The notes: generated from the sequence alone by a model not told the origin. A DNA stretch of 64,000 nt from Thiomicrorhabdus sp. 6S3-12 (GCF_017571475.1 NZ_JAGETW010000001.1:434001-498000), one strand, 5' to 3'; counted from the first letter of the stretch, positions 25,328 through 36,129 are shown. Program-made: numbers and translations.

Positions 25328-27526
25328 ATGACAATAAATTCAGAGGCTAAGGCGACAAGCGAAGCAGCAAACGCATCGCAGCAAACTAAAATTAACGCCA
25401 CTCACATTGAACTCAAGAGCCCTCTTCTAGATTGCTTGGTCATATACACCAAACTCAATCGCAAACCTTACACTAAAGATGCTCTGATCTCGGGCCTTCC
25501 GATCAAAGACGATAAAGTTACTCCGGAAATTTTTCAACGTGCGGCCGAACGTGCCAATCTGAATGCCGCTTTCAAACAGCGTCAGCTTGAAGACATCTCC
25601 AATTTGGTTCTTCCGTGCATTCTGATTCTCAAAGATAAGCAGGCGTGCATACTCGAAAGCATCGATCCGAATAAAGGGCTGGCAGAAGTTATACTTCCGG
25701 ATGCAGACCATGGTAAAACCGAAATCGATCTGGAAAACCTGAAAGCCAACTACACCGGCTATGCTGTGTACCTGACCAACCGTCACAACTTCGATAAGAA
25801 GCAGGAAAACCTTCTCGGCTTTGAAGAAGGCCACTGGTTCTGGAGCACAATCTGGAAATCCAAATCCATTTACCGCGATGTATTGATCGCCTCCTTCCTG
25901 ATCAACCTGTTTATTATCGCCACCCCGCTATTCATCATGAACGTCTACGACCGTATCGTGCCGAACAATGCGGTTGAATCCCTCTGGGTTCTGGCAATCG
26001 GTATTTCGGTGATCTACCTGTTTGACCTGACGCTCAAATACTTGCGCTCGTACTTCCTCGAAGTCGCTGGCAAGAAAAGCGACATCCTGATGTCCTCCAA
26101 ACTGTTCGAGCAGACACTAGGGTTGACCATGCCGAATCGCGTCGGCTCCATCGGTGCGTTTGCCAATATCCTGCGCGAGTTCGACAGCATTCGTAACTTC
26201 TTCACTTCTGCGAGTGTGACCGCCATTATCGACCTGCCGTTTGTCGTCATATTCCTGCTGGTCATCTATTACATCTCCGGCTGGATCGTTCTGGCCCCGA
26301 TCGCCATCATCACCATTATTATGATCTACAGCTTTATGATGATGGGGCCGATCCAGCGCAGTATCGAAGCGACCTACGAGGCCAATAACGAAAAAAACGC
26401 CATTCTGATCGAAACCTTGACCGCAATGGACACCATTAAATCGATGGGTGTTGAAGCCCGATCGCAGTGGCAATGGGAGCAAGCCGTCGGCGAAATCGCC
26501 CGCGTCAGCTTGAAATCCAAAATGCTGCAGGCCTCAATCGGCCGTGCGACAGAGTTTTTATCGCAGCTCAGTACCGTCGTCATCATTATCGCCGGCGTTT
26601 ATATGATCACTGAAGGCGATCTGACAATGGGTGGACTGATCGCGGCCGTCATGCTGAGCCAGCGTGCTGTCGGGCCGATGGGACAGTTTGCTAATTTGGC
26701 GACCTCCTACCAACAGACTCGCACCGCACTGAACTCTTTGAACAGCCTGATGGAAAAAGAGATCGAACGTCCGCGCAACAAACGCTTTATTCAGCACTCG
26801 AAGTTTGAAGGAAAAATCGAGTTTATTAACGTCACTTTCACCTACCCTGGCGATAGCAAACCAGCCTTGAGCAATGTCAGCTTCACCATTCAGCCCGGCG
26901 AACGCGTCGGGGTGATCGGACGCATCGGCTCCGGAAAATCGACGATCCAGAAGCTGATTCTCGGCTTTTATCAACCGAATGAAGGAAGCATTCTGATTGA
27001 TGGCATTGATATCACCCAACTCGACCCGGCTGAGTTGCGTCGCAATATCAACTATGTTCAGCAGGATGTCACACTGTTCAGCGGCGATGTTCGCGACAAT
27101 ATCGCATACCGCGCGCCTTTTATCGAAGACAGCCGAATTATCGAAGCAGCCCGCATTGCCGGTGTGGATGATTTTGTCAAACGCCACCCGGCCGGCTACA
27201 GCATGAAAATCACCGAGGGTGGGAAATCGCTCTCCGGCGGTCAGCGTCAGAGTATCGGCGTTGCGCGCGCACTTTTGGTTGATGCACCGATCTATATGCT
27301 CGACGAGCCGACCAATGCAATGGATGCGAAATCCGAACAGATTTTGATCGAACGTTTGAAAGAAAACCTATCCCAAAACACCCTGATGGTCGTTACTCAT
27401 AAAATGAGCATTTTGCAATTGACTGACCGATTGATGGTTATGGAAAACAGCAAACTGGTTGCTGACGGTCCGAAGTCAACCGTTCTTGAAGCGCTTAAAG
27501 CGGGCAAAATACAGAAGAGTAGCTAA
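25328..27526 (+). CDS. Type I secretion ABC transporter (LapB/LssB family)
   Basis: A 732-residue permease-ATPase. Residues 30-170 are a C39-like domain lacking the catalytic Cys (a binding module, as in HlyB/LapB). Residues about 180-470 contain the six membrane helices. The ATPase has Walker A GRIGSGKS, signature LSGGQRQ and Walker B YMLDEPTNAMD. This subfamily typically exports large acidic calcium-binding adhesins. The stop overlaps the next ATG (TAATG). The neighbouring HlyD and TolC genes complete the system, but no RTX substrate is adjacent. Confidence 0.92.
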   Translation: MTINSEAKATSEAANASQQTKINATHIELKSPLLDCLVIYTKLNRKPYTKDALISGLPIKDDKVTPEIFQRAAERANLNAAFKQRQLEDISNLVLPCILILKDKQACILESIDPNKGLAEVILPDADHGKTEIDLENLKANYTGYAVYLTNRHNFDKKQENLLGFEEGHWFWSTIWKSKSIYRDVLIASFLINLFIIATPLFIMNVYDRIVPNNAVESLWVLAIGISVIYLFDLTLKYLRSYFLEVAGKKSDILMSSKLFEQTLGLTMPNRVGSIGAFANILREFDSIRNFFTSASVTAIIDLPFVVIFLLVIYYISGWIVLAPIAIITIIMIYSFMMMGPIQRSIEATYEANNEKNAILIETLTAMDTIKSMGVEARSQWQWEQAVGEIARVSLKSKMLQASIGRATEFLSQLSTVVIIIAGVYMITEGDLTMGGLIAAVMLSQRAVGPMGQFANLATSYQQTRTALNSLNSLMEKEIERPRNKRFIQHSKFEGKIEFINVTFTYPGDSKPALSNVSFTIQPGERVGVIGRIGSGKSTIQKLILGFYQPNEGSILIDGIDITQLDPAELRRNINYVQQDVTLFSGDVRDNIAYRAPFIEDSRIIEAARIAGVDDFVKRHPAGYSMKITEGGKSLSGGQRQSIGVARALLVDAPIYMLDEPTNAMDAKSEQILIERLKENLSQNTLMVVTHKMSILQLTDRLMVMENSKLVADGPKSTVLEALKAGKIQKSS

Positions 27527-28911
27527 TGATGAAAGTAACCGATATTAAGAACGCTCTCAAAGCCGTCAAAAAGGATAAACCTCTGAAGGACGAAATTCAG
27601 GAACAGGACATCGAATTCATGTCCAGCCTGAGCCAGGCCAGCCTGGAAAAACCGACGATACGCTCCCAGCTGGTCGTTTGGATCATGCTTCTGGTTGTCA
27701 TCTGGCTCATTGTTTGGGCTAGCTATGCAGAACTGGACAAAATTGTCCGTGGTGACGGCAAAGTCGTACCGTCGACTCAGATCCAGGTAATACAGAACTT
27801 GGAAGGCGGTATTGTCGAAGACCTTTTCGTTCATGCCGGTGATAAGGTTGAAAAAGGGCAAACCCTTTTGAAGCTGGATAACACTCAGTTTGCCAGTTCG
27901 TTCGGAGAAAGCGAAATCCGTGAAGGACAACTGGTCGCTCGTGCCCAGCGTCTCGCTTCGGAGGCGAACGACAAAGAGTTTCAACCACCGCAAAGTTTCA
28001 GCAATCCGAAAGTACAGAAACTTTTTGAACGCGAATACGAGCTTTATAAAGCACGGCAGAAACAGCTCAAAAGTAACGACACCATTATCGTCGAGCAGAT
28101 CGAACAGAAAAAGTTCGAGCTGCGCGGCGCACTTGATCAGCGCTCACAGCTTAAACGCTCTTTGGAACTGATTACCAAAGAAGTTAACCTGATGCGCCCA
28201 CTGGTTAATCAAGGGGTCGCATCCGAAGTTGACCTGCTGCGTATGCAGCGCGATCAGAATGAAGTACTCTCCAAGCTGAAGGATGTCGAAAGCTCTATTC
28301 CTCAGTTACGTTCGGTGATTACCGAATACAGAGCGAAACGCGTAGAAGCCAAAGAAGACTTCATGAATCAGGCTCAGGAAGAGCTTAACGACGTGCTTGC
28401 CGAAAAAGCGCAGCTGGAAGAATCCAAAATCGCCCTTGCCGACAGAGTTAAGCGCACCGACGTCAAATCACCGGTACACGGAACTATCAAGCAGCTGTTT
28501 GTTAACACGATCGGCGGAGTAGTACAGCCGGGGAGCGATATCGTTGAGATCGTTCCGGACGACGACACTCTGGTTCTGGAAACGAAAATTTCGCCGGCGG
28601 ATATCGGTTTCCTTTATCCGGGGCTGCTGGCCAAGGTGAAATTCACGGCTTACGACTTTGCCATCTATGGCGGCCTGGATGCCAAGGTAATCAGTCTTTC
28701 AGCCGATACCATCACGGACGAAGAAGGCAACAGTTTCTATCTGGCAAAGATCGAGACCGTACGTAACCACCTGGGAAGCGAGCAAGACCCCTTGTATCTT
28801 CTTCCTGGTATGACTGCCAATGTCGATATCATCGTCGGGAAGCATACTGTCCTGGATTACATTCTTAAACCAATTATCAAAGCAAAAGATCTGGCATTAA
28901 GAGAGTCATAA
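27526..28911 (+). CDS. HlyD-family membrane fusion protein
   Basis: A 461-residue adaptor of the type I secretion system. One N-terminal membrane helix (about 49-66), the lipoyl halves around VIQNLEGGIVEDLFVHAGDKV and VKSPVHGTIKQLF, a long coiled coil (about 140-310), and a C-terminal beta domain. It bridges the ABC transporter and TolC. Translationally coupled to the ABC gene; after it the strand is non-coding for 172 bases. Confidence 0.92.
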   Translation: MMKVTDIKNALKAVKKDKPLKDEIQEQDIEFMSSLSQASLEKPTIRSQLVVWIMLLVVIWLIVWASYAELDKIVRGDGKVVPSTQIQVIQNLEGGIVEDLFVHAGDKVEKGQTLLKLDNTQFASSFGESEIREGQLVARAQRLASEANDKEFQPPQSFSNPKVQKLFEREYELYKARQKQLKSNDTIIVEQIEQKKFELRGALDQRSQLKRSLELITKEVNLMRPLVNQGVASEVDLLRMQRDQNEVLSKLKDVESSIPQLRSVITEYRAKRVEAKEDFMNQAQEELNDVLAEKAQLEESKIALADRVKRTDVKSPVHGTIKQLFVNTIGGVVQPGSDIVEIVPDDDTLVLETKISPADIGFLYPGLLAKVKFTAYDFAIYGGLDAKVISLSADTITDEEGNSFYLAKIETVRNHLGSEQDPLYLLPGMTANVDIIVGKHTVLDYILKPIIKAKDLALRES

Positions 28912-29083
28912 TGTTTTACTAGTAAATTAAAAATCCAGAAAATATGCTTATTAATAGATTCAATTAGTGATTTTGCTTGATAAAAGATAACATCCATTAA
29001 CTCTGGGTTTAAAATCCGGTTGCATATGGCACAATTTTACATTTAGAATAACTTACATCATATTATTGGCGACCAATTGATAG

Positions 29084-29680
29084 ATGAAACCTCTATTGCT
29101 CTATATAAAAGATAAAAATGCGCTAGAAAATTGGGTTTCAACTTGTTCCGGAGAATGTTTAACCTTAAACAATCTAGATGAAATAGTTGACTTTCCAGCA
29201 CAGGATCAATTAATTTTTATCCAGATTGATGATACGGCGCCAACTGATGAAATCATCAGATTAGCCAAACAGGGATACGGAGTGGTTGCCTTGAGCAATA
29301 CCCCGAATGATGCGGAAGGCATTAAGTTATTCCAGAACGGCATAAGAGGTTACGCCAACACTTTTGCCGCGAAACAAAGAATTGAACAAATTGTTGCGAC
29401 GGTAAAAGCCGACAGCGTCTGGCTGGGACCTTCGATCATGCAGGCGATTTGCCAATCCCTGATGGTCAATCAGGAACCGAAGGACGAGTGGAAAGATCCG
29501 CTGACCGAACGTGAGATTGAAACCACCGAATTGGTGTTACAGAGCAAAAGCAATCGTGAAATTGCTGAACAACTTGGGATTACAGAAAGAACCGTTAAAG
29601 CGCATTTGCGTAATGTTTTCGAAAAATTAGAGGTCACGGACCGACTTTCTCTGGTTTTGAAAATTAAAAACTGGCCTTAA
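29084..29680 (+). CDS. LuxR-type transcription regulator with degenerate receiver
   Basis: A 198-residue protein. Residues 1-115 have a receiver-like alternation of strands and helices but no recognisable phosphoacceptor Asp in the expected place. Residues 135-195 are a LuxR helix-turn-helix: PLTEREIETTELVLQ, SNREIAEQLGITERTVKAHL. It resembles regulators of surface adhesin and curli genes (CsgD/BfmR-like). It sits between hlyD and tolC on the same strand and may control this operon. It lacks a partner kinase here. Confidence 0.82.
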   Translation: MKPLLLYIKDKNALENWVSTCSGECLTLNNLDEIVDFPAQDQLIFIQIDDTAPTDEIIRLAKQGYGVVALSNTPNDAEGIKLFQNGIRGYANTFAAKQRIEQIVATVKADSVWLGPSIMQAICQSLMVNQEPKDEWKDPLTEREIETTELVLQSKSNREIAEQLGITERTVKAHLRNVFEKLEVTDRLSLVLKIKNWP

Positions 29681-29718
29681 ACATTTTTAAAGATTTTGCA
29701 TTGATAGAGACGATGACT

Positions 29719-31038
29719 ATGAACAAACGCTTTCCTAAACTACTTGTCGCGCTAAGCAGCGCTCTTGCCCTCAACAGCTTTGCAACTTCAGCGCAGGCAA
29801 TCGAGCTGGTACCAACGGTTGAAGACGCAATTTTGCACAGCCCTGAATTCAGACAGCAAGTCAAAGAAAAACAAGGTGTTGAAGCTGACTTAAGAGGCGC
29901 TGAAGGCGGTTGGTTGCCATCTGTAGACCTGGGTGCCGGTATCGGTAAGGAAAAACTGGAAATCGAAGGCCAGGAAGAAACCGACCTGGATCGCAAGGAA
30001 GCCTCGATCAGCCTGACCCAAAACCTATTTGAAGGTTTCGGTACACAAAATGAAATCAAACGTCAGGAAGCGCGTTTGGAGTCATCTAAATTCGCAACCA
30101 AAGCGGCTGCTAACAAAGTCGCTCTGGATATGGTTTCAGCTTATATGAACCTGCTTAAAGAACAGCAGCTTCTTAACCTGGCCGAAGAAAACAAACTGAC
30201 GCACGAGCGTATTCTGGATCAGATCGTTCAGCGCAGTCAGGCCGGTGTCGGAAACCAGGTTGAAGTCGATCAGGCAAAAGCCCGTCTAGCCTTGGCTAAC
30301 GCTAACGTTACCGCAGCTAAAAATAACTATCAGGATGTACTGACTCGTTTCCACCGTGTTCTTGGCCGTTTCCCTGACAGTGACCTGATCAAACCAAACA
30401 TGGACATCACGATTCCAAACACGTTGGAAGAAGCGATTAACACCGCTCTAATGCAACATCCTACGTTGCGTTCAGCCAATGCCGACATCACCAGCGCACG
30501 CGCTCAGTATGCTACGGCTCAAAAACTTTACTACCCTCGCGTAGATGTCGAAGTCATGCAGACTTTCGACGAAAACATCAACGGTATCGAAGGGAAATAT
30601 GAAGACTTTCAGGCAATGCTTCGCGTTCGTTACAACCTGTTTAACGGTGGTAAGGATCAGGCAGTTGTCGACCGTGCAGCGGCAGACATTTACCAGTCTG
30701 CAGAAGTACGCAACAATACACGCCGTGAAGCGATCGAGAACCTTCGTTATGCATGGGAAGCAACAAACTTCCTGGGCGAACAGCTAATCTTCCAACAACA
30801 ACAGATCGATTCCACTCTGGAAACATTGAAAGGTTACCGCCAGCAATTCAGCTTGGGTCGTCGTTCTCTGCTTGACCTGTTGAACACTGAAGACGAATAC
30901 ATTCGCGCTAAAATTGCCCTTGTTACCAGTGAAAACGATTACATGATCGCAAAATACCGAGTTCTGAACGGTATGGGTTCATTGGTTGAAGCCCTAGGCA
31001 TTCAGTTGAACTACGAAAAGGCTCCTGAACAGAAATAA
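29719..31038 (+). CDS. TolC-family outer-membrane channel of the type I system
   Basis: A 439-residue protein with signal peptide 1-27 (SAQA) and the two TolC repeats (helical hairpins LNLAEENKLTHERIL... and LIFQQQQIDSTLETL..., strands between). LapE/BepC-like ending RVLNGMGSLVEALG. It supplies the outer-membrane pore for the ABC/HlyD pair. The start could be the ATG at 29713 or 29719; I use 29719. A terminator follows at once. Confidence 0.9.
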   Translation: MNKRFPKLLVALSSALALNSFATSAQAIELVPTVEDAILHSPEFRQQVKEKQGVEADLRGAEGGWLPSVDLGAGIGKEKLEIEGQEETDLDRKEASISLTQNLFEGFGTQNEIKRQEARLESSKFATKAAANKVALDMVSAYMNLLKEQQLLNLAEENKLTHERILDQIVQRSQAGVGNQVEVDQAKARLALANANVTAAKNNYQDVLTRFHRVLGRFPDSDLIKPNMDITIPNTLEEAINTALMQHPTLRSANADITSARAQYATAQKLYYPRVDVEVMQTFDENINGIEGKYEDFQAMLRVRYNLFNGGKDQAVVDRAAADIYQSAEVRNNTRREAIENLRYAWEATNFLGEQLIFQQQQIDSTLETLKGYRQQFSLGRRSLLDLLNTEDEYIRAKIALVTSENDYMIAKYRVLNGMGSLVEALGIQLNYEKAPEQK

Positions 31039-31057
31039 TTCCTTTCTGTCAGGACAA

Positions 31058-31087
31058 TAAAAAAGCCCTCATATGAGGGCTTTTTTA
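31058..31087. terminator. Bidirectional terminator after tolC
   Basis: AAAAGCCCTCAT-ATGAGGGCTTTT, a near-perfect palindrome followed by T. Confidence 0.9.
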
Positions 31088-31164
31088 TTTGTCAGAATTG
31101 TCTTCTGCTCCGATCGCTGAACCAGTCGATGACTGATGCAGCGCATAAAAGCAGTGGCAATAGC

Positions 31165-32271
31165 CTATAACGAACGCGCTTTCAGGAAAGCCCCTTCAGA
31201 TACGGCCGTCCATTGAGAAACCTGCTCCTTAAAGGCTTTCTGCGAAGCCCAGACTTTCTCTGACAACGCATCCGTCTTGGCGGCTTCCTCAATCACCTGT
31301 TCGGAAATTTTCTTCAACTCGATAAGCACTTCATCCGGGAAGTGGCGCAGTTCAACCTTATGCTTATTAATAAGCGTCTGCAACGCCTGCTGGTTACGTG
31401 CCGTATATTCAGCCAGCATATCGGCATTAGCCACCTTAAGCGCATTGCGCACGATGCTTTGAAGATCTTCGGGCAATTCGTTGAATGCTTTCTCGTTAAT
31501 CATGCACTCCATCGTCGTCCCCGGCTCGTGCCAGCCCGGAGTGTAGTAATATTTCGCCACTTTATAGAGCCCGAACGCCAAGTCATTGTATGGTCCGACC
31601 CACTCGGTCGCATCCAAAGCACCGGATTGTAATGACGGGAAAATCTCACCGCCCGGCAAAGTGACCGGAATGCCGCCGGCTCGCTTCAAGACTTCGCCAC
31701 CCAGTCCCGGCATACGCATTTTCAGGCCTTTCAAATCCGTAAGAGAATTGATTTCTTTGTTAAACCATCCACCCATCTGAGTCCCGGAATTGCCACCCGG
31801 ATTCGGAATCAGACCGAAAGGTTTATAGGCTTCTTCCCAAAGTTCCATACCTCCGCCGTAGTATAGCCAGGCATTCATTTCCTGAGCCGTCAGACCGAAA
31901 GGTACTGACGAGAAGAAAGCCGCTGACGGAATTTTTCCTTTCCAATAGTATGCGCCGGCATGACCTAACTGGGCATTGCCCTGGGAAACCGCATCGAAAA
32001 CCTCAAAAGCGCCAACCAGCTCGCCGGCCCCGTAAACTTTAACCTTGATTCGGCCTCCGGACATCTCGTTAATCAGCTTCGCGATATTATTAGCGCCGGT
32101 TCCCAGCCCCGGAAAGTTTTTCGGCCAGGTGGTAACCATTTTCCACTCATAGGTTTTCTGTGGCTGCATCGCCTGAGCAGCCTGAGTATTTTCATCACCA
32201 GAACCACAAGCCGTTAACGCCGTGGCAGCAGTTGCGCCCGCCACAGCACCTAAAAACTCTCTACGTTTCAT
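31165..32271 (-). CDS. TRAP-type solute-binding protein (DctP/TakP-like), Tat lipoprotein
   Basis: A 368-residue periplasmic binding protein. It starts MKRREFLGAVAG, a twin-arginine motif, followed by a lipobox ALTAC (about 22), so it is probably exported folded and lipidated. The mature part (TTWPKNFPGLGTGANNIA, GGEIFPSLQSGALDATEW) matches TakP, which binds 2-oxo acids with Na+. The membrane components DctQ and DctM are not in the window, so this is an orphan. It is divergent from a chemoreceptor gene. The start at 32271 has AGAGA upstream; the longer frame has no export signal. Confidence 0.87.
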   Translation of the reverse strand: MKRREFLGAVAGATAATALTACGSGDENTQAAQAMQPQKTYEWKMVTTWPKNFPGLGTGANNIAKLINEMSGGRIKVKVYGAGELVGAFEVFDAVSQGNAQLGHAGAYYWKGKIPSAAFFSSVPFGLTAQEMNAWLYYGGGMELWEEAYKPFGLIPNPGGNSGTQMGGWFNKEINSLTDLKGLKMRMPGLGGEVLKRAGGIPVTLPGGEIFPSLQSGALDATEWVGPYNDLAFGLYKVAKYYYTPGWHEPGTTMECMINEKAFNELPEDLQSIVRNALKVANADMLAEYTARNQQALQTLINKHKVELRHFPDEVLIELKKISEQVIEEAAKTDALSEKVWASQKAFKEQVSQWTAVSEGAFLKARSL

Positions 32272-32366
32272 GTGTTTCTCTACCTTTTTATCAAAAATCA
32301 ACCGTGCCATTTTAAGCAAAAAAATAAGGTGAAATAAGTTTTTTGGCTTTGTTACCACTCAGCCCA

Positions 32367-32395
32367 TTAGCGTAGTTGTTCGAAAGACATATAAT
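32367..32395 (+). promoter_or_regulatory. Sigma-70 promoter of the chemoreceptor gene
   Basis: TTAGCG, 17-base spacer, perfect TATAAT at 32390-32395; 33 bases before the ATG. Confidence 0.6.
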
Positions 32396-32428
32396 AACCA
32401 TACTTTTAAAAATGGATTGGGCATCACT

Positions 32429-35122
32429 ATGAAACTGCTCCCAAAACTGATCATCAGCTTCCTTCTTATCGGTTTAATCCCTCTGTTTATTTTCGCTTCT
32501 CTGGCCATCCACAAAGCCGATCAGGGACTAAACACTCTCGCGGTCCAACAGCTTGAATCGGTGCGAGATAACAAGAAAGCTTCCGTTCAAAGATACTTCG
32601 AAACCGTCCGTCGTGAGGTGCTGACCCTTGCCGATACACAGGTTATTCTGCAAGCGATGTTTTATCTGCCCCCCCAGGTCAAAAGCTATCAGGCGTTGGC
32701 CGACGGCCTGAGCGACAACGACAAACAAGCTATTCGCGAGAAACTAAGCGCTAAACTCTCTTCGGAAGCAGACAGTGATAAAGATAAAGCCTGGCTTAGA
32801 AGAGCGGTTTCTCAACTTGATGATATTGCCCTGTTGATGCAGGGCGACTATATCGCCGGCAACGAAAACCCCAAAGATCAACGCTGGAAACTGCTGAAAG
32901 GAGCCAGCAAGTCCGCCTACCACGCCATTCACGCATCAATGCAGCCGGTGGTGCACAAATTCATCACCAACAGCCACTTCAACGATCTCTACCTGCTTGA
33001 TAAAGACTCTGCCCGCGTGCTCTATTCCGTCAGCAAACAGGGCGACTTCGGGATCGATCTGCAACAACCGAACTGGCAAGCCTCCGCACTGGCCCAAGCG
33101 TGGCAAAAAGCTCGCAATCTGGGCGAAGGCCAAACCACTTTTATCGATTTCAGTCAATACGCCCCGGCCGGCAAAACGCCTGTTGCATTCATGGTCGCAC
33201 CGGTCGTATTTGAAGGGAAAAAAATCGGCCTGCTTGCCGTTGAGTTTACCTATGAGGAACTCAATGCCATTATGAGCGATCGTTCGGGAATGGGCAGCAG
33301 TGGCGACAGCTTTATTATCGGCAGCGACGGACTGATGCGCACCGATGCCAGCCTCGACCCTAAACACAGCGTGCTCCATGCCTTTACCCATCAGAATGAA
33401 ACCGGCGCTCACCATACTCTTAAGTCCGCTTTGCAGGGCGGCAGCGGCGTACAAACCGGCAGCAGCTTTCAAGGCACCGAAGTCATCAGCGCCTACGCGC
33501 CTCTGAAAATTGAAGAGACTCAATGGGCACTGGTCACAGAGATGTCGCAAGAAGAAGCTTTTGCCAGCTCGGAAGCGCTACAGAAATCGACTTGGTGGAT
33601 GGTTATTGTCGGCCTATTGCTTATCAGCATTGCGGCCTACCTGATTGCCCGCAGCATTTCGCGTCCGGTGCAGGATTTGGTCGAAACCATGAAAAATATC
33701 CAGCAAAGCGGTGATTTCAGCCAACGCCACCCGGTATCCGGTAAAGATGAAATTGCCGAAGCGGCTCAAGCACTGAATCATCTGATGCAGAGTCTGGATA
33801 TGGCCTTCAAAGAAATCCGTCTTGTCATGCACTCCATCAGTCAGGGGCAATTCAATCTACGGGTCAACAGCGACCTGCATGGCGATTTGTCGGATCTAAA
33901 AGAGGATATCAACCTCTCAGCGCAAAGCGTGGAAATAACCATGCAAGCCCTCTCGGAAGTCATGCTCGGTATCGCCGAAGGCGATTTCTCGGTACGTTTG
34001 GATCAAAACGTAAAAGGAGAACTTAAACAACAGGTTGATAACGCGATGCAGCAGATGGATGTTGCCGTGAATACGATTTCCGAAGCGATGGAATTCGCGG
34101 CGAAAGGCGAGTTTTCGCACCGCGTAACCGGTGATTTGAAAGGCGACATGGAGAAGTTAAAACATTCGGTCAACGCCTCACTGGAAGAAATAGAAAAAGC
34201 GATTGATGAGATCACTCAGTCGGCAAAAGCCATGTCGGAAGGCGATCTCACCCGCATGGTCGAAGGCCAATATGACGGCGAATTGCAGGAACTGCAAACG
34301 GCATTGAATCACTCTATCGACCACTTGTCAGAAATGGTCGCAACCATCCGCAACGCCTCCGATGAAGTCACCCGTGGCGCAGACCAGATCTCTCACGGCA
34401 GTATGGACCTGAATGAACGCACGCAAAACCAGGCCGCCGCACTGGAACAGACCGCGTCATCAATGGAAGAGATGACCTCTTCGGTGCGCAGCAACTCGGA
34501 CAGTGCGCAACAGGCTTACCAATTGGCTGAAAAAGCGCAAGACAAAACCCAGCAAGGGGTTTTGATCATGAATCAAACCATTGAAGCGATGCACGGTATC
34601 GAAAGTGCCAGCGAACAGATCAGCAATATTATCGGCCTGATAGACAGCATCTCTTTCCAGACCAACCTGCTGGCGTTAAATGCCGCGGTTGAAGCTGCCC
34701 GAGCCGGTGAAGCCGGACGCGGTTTTGCCGTCGTCGCCGGAGAAGTCCGCAATCTGGCAGGAAATTCGGCCGATGCCGCCAACCAGATCAAACAGCTGAT
34801 CGACAACACCGTAGAGCAGATTCACAAAGGAACCGAACTTGCCGGACAGTCCAGCGAAGCCTTACAGGACATCCGCTCGGCCATTCACGAGGTCAACGAG
34901 CTGATTGCCAGAATCAATCAATCCAGCTCGGAACAGGCGACAGGCATTACCCAGGTCAATCAGGCGATCAGCAATATCGACCAGACAACCCAGCAAAACG
35001 CCCATCTTGTCGAATCACTCTCGGAGTTCTCCGGCGATGTCGACCGCCAGTCCAAAGCACTGCAGCAGACGGTTTCCGGCTTTGCTATCAATCTAAACCG
35101 CCGCCTTCCGAACAAGTCGTAA
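32429..35122 (+). CDS. Methyl-accepting chemotaxis protein with HAMP array
   Basis: An 897-residue receptor: TM1 (5-27), a large periplasmic Cache-type sensor (about 30-388), TM2 (about 390-410) and a canonical HAMP. Then come four further HAMP-like units marked by repeated patterns such as GDLSDL, GELKQQ, GDMEKL and GELQEL. The signalling domain follows, with its hairpin tip [20 protein letters not shown] (about 743-762). Most receptors have one or two HAMPs. It ends with a terminator at 35137. The divergent binding-protein gene suggests a shared ligand, but that is inference. A TTG at 32417 would add four residues. Confidence 0.92.
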   Translation: MKLLPKLIISFLLIGLIPLFIFASLAIHKADQGLNTLAVQQLESVRDNKKASVQRYFETVRREVLTLADTQVILQAMFYLPPQVKSYQALADGLSDNDKQAIREKLSAKLSSEADSDKDKAWLRRAVSQLDDIALLMQGDYIAGNENPKDQRWKLLKGASKSAYHAIHASMQPVVHKFITNSHFNDLYLLDKDSARVLYSVSKQGDFGIDLQQPNWQASALAQAWQKARNLGEGQTTFIDFSQYAPAGKTPVAFMVAPVVFEGKKIGLLAVEFTYEELNAIMSDRSGMGSSGDSFIIGSDGLMRTDASLDPKHSVLHAFTHQNETGAHHTLKSALQGGSGVQTGSSFQGTEVISAYAPLKIEETQWALVTEMSQEEAFASSEALQKSTWWMVIVGLLLISIAAYLIARSISRPVQDLVETMKNIQQSGDFSQRHPVSGKDEIAEAAQALNHLMQSLDMAFKEIRLVMHSISQGQFNLRVNSDLHGDLSDLKEDINLSAQSVEITMQALSEVMLGIAEGDFSVRLDQNVKGELKQQVDNAMQQMDVAVNTISEAMEFAAKGEFSHRVTGDLKGDMEKLKHSVNASLEEIEKAIDEITQSAKAMSEGDLTRMVEGQYDGELQELQTALNHSIDHLSEMVATIRNASDEVTRGADQISHGSMDLNERTQNQAAALEQTASSMEEMTSSVRSNSDSAQQAYQLAEKAQDKTQQGVLIMNQTIEAMHGIESASEQISNIIGLIDSISFQTNLLALNAAVEAARAGEAGRGFAVVAGEVRNLAGNSADAANQIKQLIDNTVEQIHKGTELAGQSSEALQDIRSAIHEVNELIARINQSSSEQATGITQVNQAISNIDQTTQQNAHLVESLSEFSGDVDRQSKALQQTVSGFAINLNRRLPNKS

Positions 35123-35136
35123 AAAAGCGCTGCACA

Positions 35137-35174
35137 AAAAAACGCACACCAGACTCTTCCGGCGTGCGTTTTCA
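35137..35174. terminator. Bidirectional terminator
   Basis: AAAACGCAC...GTGCGTTTT with a 16-base loop, between the convergent chemoreceptor and J-protein genes. Confidence 0.8.
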
Positions 35175-35199
35175 CTCAAACAGAAGCGCGCAACAGTAA

Positions 35200-36129
35200 T
35201 TACACTGACGACACATCCTCTTCTCGAGGGTTAAATGCCATAACCTCAGCCATCTGCTCATACAACGCTTTGGCCTGCTCTGAATCCGCCGGCGGCGTAT
35301 GAATTTGGATCACCACATACTGGTTTCCCGGTTCCTTGCCTAACCCGCGACCTTTCAAGCGCATTTTCGCCCCCGACTGCGTGCCCGGTGCAATCGACAT
35401 CTTGACCTTTCCTTTCAGAGTCGGAATTTCCACCTTGGCACCCAAAGCGGCCTCCCACGGGGTAACCGGAAGATCAACAATTACATCTTTGCCGTCCACT
35501 TTAAAACTCGGGTGCTTCTGCAGATTGATTTCAATAATCACGTCACCGCGCGGACCGCCATTCACGCCCTGAAAACCTTTTTCCTTAACGCGTATCTTCT
35601 GGTCTTGCAAGACTCCGGCCGGAATACGCACCTTAATCGGCTTGGTATCATACGAATGACTGCGCGAGCTGGAGACGCCGGTTTCGACGTTGATTACACG
35701 CTCACAGCCTTCAATGGCCTCCTCCAGACTGACCATGACTTTAGCGACCTGATCATCTCCTTTACGAGGACGCGCCTGACGCTGGCCGCCAAAGCCGCCC
35801 GCACCACCGAAACCACCGGCACCGCCGCCGAACATATCGCCGAAGATATCACCGAAGTCGGCCCCGCCGAATCCACCTTCGCCACCGAAACCGCCGCCAA
35901 AACCTCCGGCACCGGCCTGCTGATAATTCGAACCAAACTGATCGTACATATTACGCTTTTCCGCGTCGCTCAAAGTTTCGTAGGCTTCGGAGATTTCCTT
36001 AAACTTGGTTTCATCCCCGGTCTTCTTATCCGGATGGTATTTCGCCGCCAGCTTACGATAGGCTTTTTTGATTTCCGCATCACTGGCCGCACGCGACACA
36101 CCTAAAATCTGGTAATAATCCTTGCTCAT
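35200..36129 (-). CDS. CbpA-like J-domain co-chaperone
   Basis: A 309-residue class B J protein. J domain 1-70 with the HPD motif (KYHPDKK), a Gly/Phe linker of tandem GGFGG-type units (about 71-120), and two beta C-terminal domains. The zinc-finger CxxCxGxG repeats of DnaJ are absent, as in CbpA. It stimulates DnaK ATPase. The start has AAGGAG six bases before the ATG. Single gene. Confidence 0.9.
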   Translation of the reverse strand: MSKDYYQILGVSRAASDAEIKKAYRKLAAKYHPDKKTGDETKFKEISEAYETLSDAEKRNMYDQFGSNYQQAGAGGFGGGFGGEGGFGGADFGDIFGDMFGGGAGGFGGAGGFGGQRQARPRKGDDQVAKVMVSLEEAIEGCERVINVETGVSSSRSHSYDTKPIKVRIPAGVLQDQKIRVKEKGFQGVNGGPRGDVIIEINLQKHPSFKVDGKDVIVDLPVTPWEAALGAKVEIPTLKGKVKMSIAPGTQSGAKMRLKGRGLGKEPGNQYVVIQIHTPPADSEQAKALYEQMAEVMAFNPREEDVSSV

